Source: Tubulanus polymorphus (lineage: Eukaryota > Nemertea > Palaeonemertea > Tubulaniformes > Tubulanidae). From it: 64,000 bases of DNA. This document shows positions 49,175 through 61,700 of this stretch, piece after piece (the stretch's first letter is position 1; every line of letters begins with the position of its first letter). The DNA is taken from NCBI RefSeq assembly GCF_964204645.1, contig NC_134030.1, positions 3,635,855 to 3,699,854 on the forward strand, read 5' to 3'. A program made the translations under genes and the position numbers. Below the pieces are notes generated by a model. It did no database searches. It had not been told where the DNA came from and saw nothing but the letters and a program-made list of their open reading frames with translations.

Positions 49175-50675
49175 ATTGATTGAGTTCGATATGATTTGAA
49201 AAATGAAACAATTGGATCATTTAAATTTGAAATACATGTATATACTGATTTGAATACTACCATATGTATATCAATACATACTTAATATGATAAAGAAACG
49301 AGTGATTTTCTTCTCTTTGCAATGGCAAAAAAAGGTGGCGGGATCGAGGGCAGTGACACATCGAAATTTAACTGGATGAAAGTGTGAAAGGCCAACTCAA
49401 CGAATGAACGTATTAGCCGGATGAAAAGCGGGAATCGCCATCTGAAATCGAGGAAGCGTGTGTTATACAGTCGTTTCCCGACAGGTCTGTCAGCTGGTAT
49501 TTGTAGGATTCTAACCATAGCATGCGAGTTCATCGATTCGCCGTCGTTTGGGGATTGGCTGGCATGTCACATCTTTATTCCTGTGTCAGTTATAAAGTAA
49601 AATAATGAGCTGCGCAGACCCAGTAAACAATTACCGGTTCCACGTTGTCTTTCATTGTTGCATTCGCCACTATTACATTCAAATTCATTGATCAGGGTCG
49701 TAGCCGCTTTATTTGACATTTCCCCGATTTTACACGCAGTCGAATATCTAAGACATAGAAAGAAACAGATCGCACGATCCAGCAATCCCTACACATTTCC
49801 CTGACTTAGTTCTTTTTTTTACAAAATTTCCTGACTAACATTCCCTCTTTATTAAAGAAATTTCTAAAGAAATTTCCCTGACTTTTCCCTGATTCCAGGT
49901 AAGTGGCCACACTGAGGATTTGCCAATATTAGTTGAATAACAATAACATGTTCCAAGTAGTTCGGCAGTTTATTTTTTTGCATATCAGAAGATCGTAGGC
50001 ATCAACGAAGGAAGAATGACGTATAGTTTCGTCAATATTACAAGCAGTTTGATTCGAGATGCATATAATCAATAATACAAGCAGTGTGAGGTTCGTGGTG
50101 CAACGTGTTTTTTTTACCGAAAGATTACGCAAGTGAATAGAAATACAGATACGCGATCAATTATTCTGTAGCTGATTAACTTAAAAAAACACAAAACTAA
50201 TAGAAAAAAAGTCATATTTATCAATCATCGTGTATAATTTAGATAAATGCCTATGATTAATCAGTATTCAACTCGCGATAAATTGAGATACGTTTATGAT
50301 TATCTAGTGCGACGTATGTTTACATTCTCAGCATAAACCAGAGAATATTGTCGATGATATTCGATTTTTCAACATCATAAAAATAAGATACAGAGTGATA
50401 TAAAATAAAATATGGCAAACTTAACAACATCGGATTTGAAAAAAAACAATAAGTACAAGGCCAATGAGAGGCTTCTACGTGTACTTACTAATTAGGCATA
50501 GCAATTAGCATAGAATTAAAAAAATGGGGACCAGTTCCATAGTCGAGACGTAAGTCAGAAAATGGTCTTTAATCATAAGATTGGCCTTAAGTTGTTAGAT
50601 TGGCTATCTATAGAACTTAGATGGTCTTAGATTGGTCTTAAGTCTAAGCCTTGAATCCGGAACCGAGCGCAGGAT
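49175..50675. other. Region between convergent Ly6 gene and oxidase copy 1
   Basis: Contains the 3' ends of both genes. Most of it reappears at 54577-55645 in the duplicated unit, except for about 400 bp (about 49530-49920) present only here. Within that part a minus-strand stretch, 49747-49635, has an acceptor, an open cysteine-bearing frame and a donor, but no partner exons; it is described in the findings. Confidence 0.45.
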
Positions 50676-52965
50676 TTAAGCAATATATAAAGTTATGACA
50701 GTAACAATGGTTGTCACAGTCATCAGTAACTTGCTCACAACATAGGAGCCCAGTGACGCTTTACTGTAACCGATACAGTGCAGGCAAGTGAGGAAATTAG
50801 TCGCGTCGTATTTCTTCTTTATTTCGTGTAGCCTCAGATAGTTCGATCCCCAGTATAGAGTTTTCCAGTCCTTTAAATCCGAATCCGGTTCGTTATAATA
50901 CACACCCCCGTCCAACTTGTACAACTTGTCGGCAAAATTCTGAAAATAAAACCGAAATTGAATCATGGTAAAACATTATTCATGACTCAACGTATTTAAT
51001 CTTCAACACGGGTCTCATCCGAATGCGAATTTTCATCATTACCTACCTTCATTACTCCTTTCATCCACTCCTTATCTTTGTCTTCCTTCCAACCTGTCCC
51101 GCACGATAGGGACATCAATGCCGTTCGGAAACTGGGACCGATTGCCGTCGCGTCTGCGCTTGGTTCCGTTGTCTTTTCTATTAAAGAAAAAGAACAGATG
51201 TCACTCTGAGATTCATTATTCCCGACTTATGCGGCTTGAAAACGTACGGGTTTTGCACTAAATACTTACTACCAAGTGAAGTTCCAGTACACAAGAAAAA
51301 ACGACTTTCCGGCAAATCTGGATCTTCGTCAAATTCCTTTTTAAAAGCTGAAGCCAAATTGGATATTCCTTTTTGTCCGGCTCCGGTTCCACGTAAATCT
51401 GACGGTTGTATCAAGCGATTAACGATGTAACTGTTGCCATTCAAGTCGTCTTTATTTTCCTTGGTATACTCCCAAAACGAGGTCTTATTTTTCATATCCA
51501 ACCATCTCCACTCTGGATGGAAATCTAAGAGGGGCTTGATAGAATTTATAGCTTCGCTCCAAGGACCCCAGTGAACTAAGGATAAAAGGATGTTTCCTTT
51601 CACCGGAATCTTCAGAGTAGGGTCTGTATAGGTCACGTGAGTAATAATGACGTAGCCACCCCAGTTCTCGTTGAGATAATCAGCTAGGAGTTTGTTCCAG
51701 GTGTCTAATACTACATCGCCGATGCTTCCAAAATAGCCGTGATACCAAGGAAAAGCGAGGAATAATGTAACAAAGCCGCCAGCAGGGGGCGTGTGAAGTT
51801 TGAAGTGGAAACTGGTTACAATGGCTAACGCACCACCTCCCCCACCGCGCAGTGCCCAGAACAGATCAGTAGAATTGGGTAATTTCGTTCCGTTAGAATA
51901 AACTATCCCTGAAAAATAAAGCGTTTCGGTATTATATTAGGAGTGCTTTAAGAGAGATGACATAGACATTCTATTCATTTTTCGCAAAATGAAGAATTTA
52001 TTTTCCCGTTCGGTGATGAGTGATCTTCTTTAACAGCATTACCTGTCGCAGAAACATTAGCTATTTCGCCATCTGGTAGAACGACAGCGAACGATAGAAT
52101 TTGATCGACACCCAGTCCTAGTTTGCGACTGAGCGGGCTGTGTCCACCTCCCAGAAACCAGCCACCCATAGCGACAGTATGGGCAGCGCCGCCGACTGCC
52201 ACTTTGTTGTATTTATCCACTTCCTTGTACACGCTTCCCCAGTTGGCACCAGTTTCGGCGATCATCGACGATCCTGTCGGAGAATTACTATCGTTCGGGA
52301 ATACGGTCATTTTATTCAATTCGTTCATTCTGACCATTAAAGTGTATTCGCCCGTATTTCGCCCGATGTAGTCGTGTCCCGAGGATAAAAACGACATTGA
52401 CAGGTTGAATTTGCGACCGAATTGGATACTCTTCTGAACATCGGCTGAAAAGACAATTAACAGTGAAATATTCGCGACGCCGCCTTCTGATCACCTTTCA
52501 GTTTGCTGATGACGATAGCAATATTGATTGAAAATAAGTTATGCTAATTGAAGAAAGGTTGTATATGTACGAAATACCAAATCAGCTTTTTTGAAAGGTG
52601 GGTTTACTGGAGAATTTGCTTTTTAATAGTAGATTTCCAAAAAGAACTATACGTCTGTGTTACACCATATTTGACTTACCCACACTTTTAGCTGACACGA
52701 CGAGAGCTGGTGTGGTGATATACGCCCAGTTTTTGACATATTTCGCTTCGTTGTAACCTGGCGATCCGGGTAAGAATGATGACCCATCCAAGCTCGCTTC
52801 AAAAGCTTTGCGGACACTATCCGATGGCCAACAGGTCGTGTTAGTCGGTAAACAATAACCATTAATTCCAGGTAAAATGATGCCCAATATAATTGATGAT
52901 ACAGCGTACACTAAGGGCGTAGCCGGCGTGAAGCTCTTCATGCGGTGTATAATCATGGTATGCAC
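50676..52965 (-). CDS. FAD-linked (berberine-bridge-type) oxidoreductase, copy 1
   Basis: Exons (5' to 3' on -): 52965-52680, 52444-52043, 51908-51273, 51177-51047, 50939-50676 (572 aa). Residues about 9-37 are a signal peptide (MKSFTPATPLVYAVSSIILG...). The FAD-binding PCMH-type domain follows: SSGHDYIGR, with His119 as the expected 8-alpha-histidyl FAD attachment site, and WFLGGGHSPLSRKLGLGVDQ. The position of the second covalent link (Cys in GxCPTV of plant enzymes) is Ala183 in GGAAHTV, so single covalent attachment is likely. DLFWALRGGGGGALAIVTSF is the family's second signature, and NEPDSDL...WGSNYLRLHEIKKKYDATNF is the BBE C-terminal domain. A hydrophobic tail after SKASLGS suggests a GPI anchor or membrane tether. 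The family oxidises varied small molecules with O2. Substrate here unknown. Confidence 0.9.
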
Positions 52966-53774
52966 CGCGTGTGTCTGTATCGTTCGTAGTGGTATACAAG
53001 TCTATCTATATCGATCACGTGAGGAAAGGACATTTTATATAAATCTATATCAAATAATCAAAAATAATGAACATGTATATATGTATAGGTATGTATAGGA
53101 TATTTATAAAAAGTTTAGATTTTAAAGCACATACAATCAGATCATTATGTACGTATGTAGGTGGGGGTGAATTACATCGAGTCAGGTCACAAAGAATATT
53201 CGTTTGAGGGCAAAAATGGGGCAGTTTATTTCATTACCGAACACGGTGACTGACTACAATATCAACTTTGATATAAAGTGAAGACGTTTTTGTTGTTGAA
53301 AACCTGTTGTTGAATGCACCATGTGTTTGATTTAAAAGCCATACACAGTCTGACATAACTACAAGCTTCTTTTGAATTGTATATATGTATATACATATAT
53401 ATGTTTATACGTAAATTGTACCAGGTCGCGCACTACGTACATCCAATAGCAGCCAGGGGAAAAATGTGGTTGATTTCAAAACCGAACACCAGATGGCGTT
53501 ATATGGCTCGATGGAAATGAAAAATTTCTTTTGATTTACGGTTCGAGAAAACTGGAATTCTCGTTTTTTTTTCACAAAGGACAAGACAACAAAACTATTT
53601 AAAAGAATAAGATTTTATTAAGAATGATCTCTCGTGACAATAATCCTAATCTTATTTCAAAAACTATCAATATATAAGAAAATCCTCTAACAATATTCTT
53701 GCATTGCGAAACTACAAAATTCTCCGCAGCCAAACCAGCCGTCGTAAAGTCATCGAAAAGATATTGCGATTTCA
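52966..53774. other. 5' flank of oxidase copy 1
   Basis: Non-coding; the upstream region of the oxidase and the 3' flank of the orphan SLC22 exon. A TA-rich alternating run lies at about 53378-53410. Much of it is matched by 57932-58730. An AATAAA on the minus strand at 53613-53618 follows the orphan exon. Confidence 0.5.
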
Positions 53775-54102
53775 TCAGAGCATCGGGGTTTCGGTCGTAA
53801 TATCATCGCCGGATACGTTTGCGCTGACGGGACGTTTCGCCACTTGAGATTCGATATTTGTTGGAAAACAGTTTTTAAAAGTGGTCGACTTTCGCGCCAA
53901 ATTATCGATGTCCTCCATAGTTTCGGGCATCGGTTGGTTATTCGTTTCGGGTAACGGTAAAACGAGGATGCCGTTCATAATGGACGCGGCACCGAGCACG
54001 AGTCCGAGTGCGACTGACGAGTACCGAGCAAGAACCTCGCAGAACGGAGACAACATGGCACCGAATCGTGCGAATATTGAAGTTATACCCATTCCACGAG
54101 CC
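53775..54102 (-). pseudogene. Orphan copy of the last exon of the SLC22 gene
   Basis: Duplicate of 58731-59061. It keeps the splice acceptor (TTTTAG before GGCTCGTGG), an open frame of about 109 codons (GMGITSIFARFGAMLSPF ... ITTETPML), the stop and the downstream AATAAA. No other SLC22 exon lies next to it; homology ends about 130 bp upstream, near 54231. It has a 3-bp net deletion and a few substitutions relative to the exon in the full gene (e.g. CFPTNIESQVAKRP against CFRINIESQNATKRP), with no frameshift. It is either a young fragment or an alternative terminal exon for the upstream SLC22 gene. Confidence 0.85.
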
Positions 54103-54230
54103 CTAAAATGAAAACCAAATTATCAGTCTATTTTTCCACAGATTCTTTCTATTCTAGCCACTTCTCTTGCGATTATTACTTGTTATAATATTTTAGCGTC
54201 TCAATTTAGGTAGAATACAAACATGCGTGG

Positions 54231-54359
54231 TGGCATTTCTCAACCAATCAATACTCCAGCAAATTGTTACTTTTTGCTAGACCAAATCTACGTCAATAAC
54301 CCATCAATAATACGTCATTAATGAAACGTCAATAACCTCGATATATTTTTGAATTGTAG
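54231..54359. other. Junction of the tandem duplication
   Basis: To the left of about 54231 the sequence matches 59061-59187 (SLC22 intron 8). From about 54251 it matches 48858 onward (Ly6 intron 2). Roughly 20 bp between (GGCATTTCTCAACCAATCAA region) match neither copy clearly. Confidence 0.7.
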
Positions 54360-54576
54360 AAGGTAAAATTCACTACTAAGAGTAAACAAACAGCTGTTAT
54401 ACGGACGTGTCTGTTTGCTGAGCATTGTCCTCCGCGCATTGAGGGAGGTCCCGAACATCACGTTGGAATGCTGCAACGGAAAATTAGGCAACGGTGGACA
54501 GGTGTCAACATATAACACGGGAATACTATTGGCAGTACTTCTCTTTGGGATTATGATAAGAATCTTTAAAAATTGA
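54360..54576 (+). pseudogene. Broken orphan copy of the Ly6 last exon
   Basis: Duplicate of 48953-49174. It keeps the acceptor (TTGTAG) and the ending, but lacks five bases (TGCTA) after GGAGGTCCCGA, which shifts the frame. It also changes TGC to GGC in the closing CCNGKLCN motif, removing a conserved cysteine. Exons 1 and 2 were not copied. No function as protein is expected. Confidence 0.9.
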
Positions 54577-55645
54577 ATTGATGGAATTCGATATGATTTG
54601 AAAAATGAAGCAATTGGATCATCAAAATTTGAAATACATGTATATACCGATTTGAATATTTACCATATGTATATCAATACATAATTATCATATAGAAACG
54701 GAGTGATTTTCTTCACATTGCAACGGTCAAAAAAGTGGTGGGATCGAAGGCAGTGACACATCGAAATTCAACCGGATGATAGAGTGAAAGGCCAATCAAA
54801 AGCCGGATGAAAAGATACGCGTGTGTTATACAGTCGTTTCTCGACAGGTCCGTCAGCTGGTATTTGTAGAATTTTAACCATGGCATGCTGATGATTGGCC
54901 AAATATCAGTTGAATAACAATAACTTGTTCCAAGTAGCATGGTAGTTTATTTTTTGCATATCAGAAGATCGTAGGCATCAACGAAGGAAGTATGACGTAC
55001 AGTTTCTTCCATATCACAAGCAGTTTGATTCGAGATGCATATAATTAATACAAGCAGTGTGAGGTTCGTAGAGCAACGTTTTGTTTTTTTTACCGAAAGA
55101 TTACGCAAGTGAACAGAAATACAGATACGCGATCAATAATTCTGTAGCTGATTAACTTTAAAAAAGACAAAACTGATAGAAAAAAGTCATATTTATCAAT
55201 CATCGTGTATAATTTAGATAAATGCCTATGATTAATCAGTATTCAACTCGCGATAAATTGAGATACGTTTATGATTATCTAGTGCGACGTATGTTTACAT
55301 TCTCAGCATAAACCAGAGAATATTGTCGATGATATTCGAGTTTTGAGCATCTTAAAAATAAGATACATAGTGATAAAAAATAGAATATGGCAAACTTAAC
55401 AACATCAGATTTAAAAAAGAACAATAAGTACAAGGCCAATGAAAGGCTTCTACGTGTACTTGCTAATCAGGCATAGAAATAAGCATAGAATTGATAAGAG
55501 GGACGGTTCCATAGACGAGACTTAAGTAGAAAAGTGGTCTTAAATCTTTAGATTGGTCATAGGTTGTTAGATTGGCTATATAGAACTTAGATGATCTTAG
55601 ACTGGTCTTAAATCTAATCCTTGACTATGGAACAGGATTAATGAT
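54577..55645. other. Duplicated flank between Ly6 fragment and oxidase copy 2
   Basis: Matches 49175-50675 with substitutions and a deletion of about 400 bp near 54880. No coding exon. Confidence 0.6.
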
Positions 55646-57931
55646 TTAAGCAATGTATAAAGTTATGACAGTAACAATGGTTGTCACAGTCATCAGTAAC
55701 TTGCTCACAACATAGGAGCCCAGTGACGCTTTACTGTAACCGATACAGTGCAGGCAAGTGAGGAAATTAGTCGCGTCGTATTTCTTCTTTATTTCGTGTA
55801 GCCTCAGATAGTTCGATCCCCAGTATAGAGTTTTCCAGTCCTTTAAATCCGAATCCGGTTCGTTGTAATACACACCTCCGTCCAACTTGTACAACTTGTC
55901 GGCAAAATTCTGAAAATAAAACCGAAATTGAATCATGGTAAAACATTATTCATGACTCAACGTATTTAATCTTCAACACGGGTCTCATCCGAATGCGAAT
56001 TTTCATCATTACCTACCTTCATTACTCCTTTCATCCACTCCTTATCTTTGTCTTCCTTCCAACCTGTCCCGCACGATAGGGACATCAATGCCGTTCGGAA
56101 ACTGGGACCGATTGCCGTCGCGTCTGCGCTTGGTTCCGTTGTCTTTTCTATTAAAGAAAAAGAACAGATGTCACTCTGAGATTCAGTATTCCCGACTAAT
56201 GCGGCTTGAAAACGTACGGGTTTTGCACTAAATACTTACTACCAAGTGAAGTTCCAGTACACAAGAAAAAACGACTTTCCGGCAAATCTGGATCTTCGTC
56301 AAATTCCTTTTTAAAAGCTGAAGCCAAATTAGATATTCCTTTTTGTCCGGCTCCGGTTCCACGTAAATCTGACGGTTGTATCAAGCGATTAACGATGTAA
56401 CTGTTGCCATTCAAGTCGTCTTTATTTTCCTTGGTATACTCCCAAAACGAGGTCTTATTTTTCATATCCAACCATCTCCACTCTGGATGGAAATCTAAGA
56501 GGGGCTTGATAGAATTTATAGCTTCGCTCCAAGGACCCCAGTGAACTAATGATAAAAGGATGTTTCCTTTCACCGGAATCTTCAGAGTAGGGTCTTTATA
56601 GGTCACGTGAGTAATAATGACGTAGCCACCCCAGTTCTCGTTGAGATAATCAGCTAGGAGTTTGTTCCAGGTGTCTAATACTACATCGCCGATGCTTCCA
56701 AAATAGCCGTGATACCAAGGAAAAGCGAGGAATAATGTAACAAAGCCGCCAGCAGGGGGCGTGTGAAGTTTGAAGTGGAAACTAGTTACGATGGCTAACG
56801 CACCACCTCCTCCACCGCGCAGTGCCCAGAAAAGATCAGTAGAATTGGGTAATTTCGTTCCGTTAGAATAAACTATCCCTGAAAAATAAAAAGATTCGGT
56901 ATATCAGGAGTGCTTTAAGAGAGATGACATAGACATTCTATTCATTTTTCGCAAAATGAATAATTTATTTCCCGTTCGGTGATGAGTGATCTTCTTTAAC
57001 AGCATTACCTGTCGCAGAAACATTAGCTATTTCGCCATCTGGTAGAACGACAGCGAACGATAGAATTTGATCGACACCCAGCCCTAGTTTGCGACTGAGC
57101 GGGCTGTGTCCACCTCCCAGAAACCAGCCACCCATAGCGACAGTATGGGCAGCGCCGCCGACTGCCACTTTGTTGTATTTATCCACTTCCTTGTACACGC
57201 TTCCCCAGTTGGCACCAGTTTCGGCGATCATCGACGATCCTGTTGGAGAATTACTATCGTTCGGGAATACGGTCATTTTATTCAATTCGTTCATTCTGAC
57301 CATTAAAGTGTATTCGCCCGTATTTCGCCCGATGTAGTCGTGTCCCGAGGATAAAAACGACATTGACAGGTTGAATTTGCGACCGAATTGGATACTCTTC
57401 TGAACATCGGCTGAAAAGACAATTAACAGTGAAATATTCGCGACGCCGCCTTCTGATCACCTTTCAGTTTGCTGATGACGATAGCAATATTGATTGAAAA
57501 TAAGTTATGCTAATTGAAGAAAGGTTGTATATGTACGAAATACCAAATCAGCTTTTTTGAAAGGTGGGTTTACTGGAGAATTTGCTTTTTAATGGCAGAT
57601 TTCCAAAAAGAACTATACGTCTGTGTTACACCATATTTGACTTACCCACACTTTTAGCTGACACGACGAGAGCTGGTGTGGTGATATACGCCCAGTTTTT
57701 GACATATTTCGCTTCGTTGTAACCTGGCGATCCGGGTAAGAAAAATGACCCGTCCAAGCTCGCTTCAAAAGCTTTGCGGACACTATCCGATGGCCAACAG
57801 GTCGTGTTAGTCGGTAAACAATAACCATTAGATCCAGGTAAAATGATGCCGAATATAATTAATGATACAGCGTACACCAAGGGCGTAGCCGGCGTGAAGC
57901 TCTTCATGCGGTGTATAATCATGGTAGGCAC
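55646..57931 (-). CDS. FAD-linked (berberine-bridge-type) oxidoreductase, copy 2
   Basis: Exons (5' to 3' on -): 57931-57646, 57410-57009, 56878-56243, 56147-56017, 55909-55646; exon lengths equal those of copy 1 (286, 402, 636, 131, 264) and the product is also 572 aa. The attachment His119, the Ala183 at the second site, both glycine-rich FAD signatures and the hydrophobic tail are all kept. Differences seen are few and lie mostly in the signal peptide and early mature region (H2P, S24L, L27F, I34S, S63F) plus T to K in THVTYTDPTLK. Introns are almost identical as well, so the duplication is recent or the copies are being homogenised. Both copies appear functional. Confidence 0.9.
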
Positions 57932-58730
57932 CGTGTGTGTCTGTATCGTTCGTAGTGGTATACAAGTCTATCTATATCGATCACGTGAGAACAGGAAATT
58001 TTATATAAATCGATATCAAATAATCAAGAATAATGAAAATGGAGAGAGCGAATCTATAGAATATTAATCAGAAGTTTGATTGCGCGGACGCTTTAGATTT
58101 TAAAGCACATACAATCAGACCATTATGTACGTATGTAGGTGGGGGTGAATTACATTGAGTCAGGTCACAAAGAATATTCGTTTGAGGGCAAAAAATCGGG
58201 CAGTTTATTTCATTACCGAACACGGTGACTATGACTACAATATCAACTTTGATATAAATTGAGGACGTTTTTGTTGTTGAAAACCTGTTGTTGAATGCGC
58301 CATGTGTTTGATTTAAAAGCCATACACAGTCTGACATAACTACCAGCTTTTTTTGAATTGTATACATGTATATTGTACCAGGTCGCGTACTACGTACATC
58401 CAATAGCAGCCAGGGAAAAATGTGGTTGATTTCAAAACCGAACACCAGATGGCGTTATATGGCTCGATGGAAATGAAAAATTTCTTTTGATTTACGGTTG
58501 GAGAAAACTGGAATTCTCGTTTTGTTCACAAAGGACAAGACAACAAAACTATTTAAAAGGATTAGATTTTATTAAGAATGATCTCTCCCGACAATAATCC
58601 TAATCTTATTTCAAAAACTATCAATATATAAGAAAATCCTCTAACAATATACTTGCATTGTGAAACTACAAAATTCTCCGCAGCGAAACCAGCCGTCGTA
58701 AAGTCATCGAAAAGATATTGCGATATTTCA
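57932..58730. other. 5' flank of oxidase copy 2 / 3' flank of SLC22 gene
   Basis: Non-coding; matches 52966-53774 but with a shorter TA-rich tract and small indels. A minus-strand AATAAA at 58568-58573 fits the SLC22 poly(A) signal. Confidence 0.55.
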
Positions 58731-61700
58731 TCAGAGCATCGGGGTTTCGGTCGTAATATCATCGCCGGATACGTTTGCGCTGACGGGACGTTTCGTCGCA
58801 TTTTGAGATTCGATATTTATTCGAAAACAGTTTTTAAAAGTGGTCGACTTTCGCGCCAAATTATCGATGTCCTCCATAGTTTCGGGCATCGGTTGGTTAT
58901 TCGTTTCGGGTAACGGTAAAACGAGGATTCCGTTCATAATGGACACGGCGCCGAGTGCGAGTCCGAGTGCGACAGGCGAATACCGAGCAAGAACCTCGCA
59001 GAACGGAGACAACATGGCACCGAATCGTGCGAATATTGAAGTTATACCCATTCCACGAGCCCTAAAATGAAAATGAAAATGAATCAGATTATTTTTCCAC
59101 AGATTCTTTCTATTCTAGCCACTTCTCTTGCGATTATTACTTGTTCTAATGTTTTAGCGTCTCAATTTAGGTGGAATACAAACATGAGTGACTTTTCTCA
59201 ACCCGGAATAGAGATTACCGGGAGCACTTCATTTATTTGGAAAAACAACGTTAGTTGTTACATATTATTATTCTTTACCTAAAATTAGTTGGATATAGTT
59301 CACTGGTCAGCACATAGAGGACGCCGTATGCAGTTGAAATGAAAAATTTTCCAATCGCGTTCAACGTCATAATCAACGGCACAAGATTTACACCATTAGC
59401 TTTTGAAAATAATGATTAGAAGAAAGTGACAGAATTATCGCATTATTACCATTACCAGCATGAAATGATTTTTGATGAAAACCCTTTTTCAAAGTTTACT
59501 GATGGGCGAGGAAGCCAAATATCGGATCAGTTGCATACGCGTGAAACGAAGTATTTTGTGTTCCTTGTTGGGATTTCTATATAGATTTCATTTTTTGCAT
59601 TTTCAATTCAAAGAAGAATACAATTAAGAACAAAATATTCGAGCAATGTTACATGTAAGGTTGGTTTCTTACCTTGTTTAGGGATTACGTTACTAGCGAT
59701 GAGAAATACTGCAGTGCAAAAGTATGAGAGTAACACCGAATAGCGTCGTCCGATCCTAGAAAAACATTATTTTTTAGTCAAACGGTTATAGGATTATTAT
59801 TAGAGGATCGCTATTGTTTTTCCCATTAAAATCGGGAGGTTGGAGAAGAGGTGTCCTCCGCCCGCTCTTCACTCAATGTTAGTTTGTTTGCAAGTGTCGG
59901 CCTGATCGTAATTTCTAAACGTCTATTGCACACGAATTATGATAATATTTACAATTCATTACCGAAACACCAAACGTCGTTAATGAAAATGTGAAAAGTT
60001 TTATGTATGCTACATCACGAACTATTTGAACATGGAATTGTCTCCGATGTGGATCGTTTTCTGTGTGCACTATACGTACTTTCCGAGTATGAACATCATG
60101 AATAAATAGGCAGGAAATTCGACAACTCCGGAAAGAAAGAAATTCAAAAAGCGATTCCCAACGAACGCCGTCGAACTCAACGTTAGCCCGTAATATGTGA
60201 TATTGGTACTCATCCTGAAAGGCAAGTAAAGTAAGCGGCATATAGTTGTGAACTCGGTATGGTGATTGTCGATTGACGTTTAGAAATTTATTTCTTTCGA
60301 ATGATAATTGACTCGTTTGCCAAACGGGTGCGCAACGAAACGAGCTTAGAACTTACCACATCAAAACAACAAGTATTGTCCAAAGACGTAGTTTTCGATG
60401 TCGCATAATTTCCATAACGCCCACATCGGCATCACCTAGTTTAGTTTTTTGAGTGGGTAAATGTTGTTTAATCGTGCCTCTAATTGCGCTGAAACGATTG
60501 CGCAACGCGCCGAGGAAACTGCGCTGTGTCATTACGTCATCGGTTTGATCCCCGATAAATTTTGCGCGCGCTGCCGTTTTGCGTACGTCATCGAGAGCAC
60601 CTTCCGAAAATTCCGAACCGTTTCGTTTCGCGGCTATTCGCAACAATGCGACCGCCTCTTTACCCTTGCCGTTCGCCACTAACCACGGGATGGATTCTTT
60701 CATTAAACTGATTAGAAATGAGGAAAAAATGTACATATACGTCAAACATTTTCAAAAATAAACAAGAAAGTTCGTGGAACCTTTTGAAATGTTATACATG
60801 AAGGTCACCCGCACGGCGACAACTACATCATAATGGTTTGCTTTTATTTTCTGTGGCGTTTGGTTAAGTTCAATGTACAAGAAAACTTAACTTGTGAAAT
60901 GTTCTAAGATGTAAGAGGAAGGAACGGGCGAAGATCGGGAACACCGTAGCCGGCGCTAGCGGGTCACCTCAAAATGCTAGAACTTCTATTACATTTTTTT
61001 TACAATGAATTATGGTTTCGTTCTTCAGCGTTTGATAGACGATGGGGCTGGAGTTTTGTTCTGAAGACGTAGTTTTTTTGCAAACGTTAGTTATATATAT
61101 ATATGTACGTACCATATACCTGCGAGCGACAGGAAGCTGACACAGCCGATGACGACTGCAATGTGGCGCCAGTCCATGAGCAGATAGCCGACCAGCGCAA
61201 ACAGCGTCATCCACACTGACCAGAAAATATACATGTAACAAGTAGCGAATGCTCGCTGTTTGGATGGAAATAATTCAGCATTCAACGTGTATTGGCTTAT
61301 CACACTACCCTGGAATTTGAAAAAAAAAATAATTTCAGAGCCATTATGGAATATATTAAAAGGGTTTCTGAGGCTAATACAGATTACGTTTATTTACAAT
61401 GCGCTACACGGGTTTTGCCGAGGTCCAAATTTTAACAGGGTCCCCCTGTTAGAAGACAGGTATGATAAAAAACTCAAATAGCAATTCAATCTATCGTTGA
61501 TAACTTAGGTATCACAATGGTAACGATAAGTTCCTTCCAAATCGGTTTGTTCTGAAATGAATCCTCACGCAAGAGCTCAGATTCGGACCCATACCCGTAA
61601 TAGCACGGCCGAATATTTCTGACGAATGATCAAAGTTAGTAGAATATCATATTTTAGCACAAATAACGAGACGAGTAGTACTATATAGGTTAACTATTTA

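Noticed and set aside
61120-61309. SLC22 exon 4 ending at the first GT (GTATAT)
   Set aside because: That junction joins exon 5 in a frame with an immediate stop; the donor seven bases further (GTACGT) restores the family sequence.
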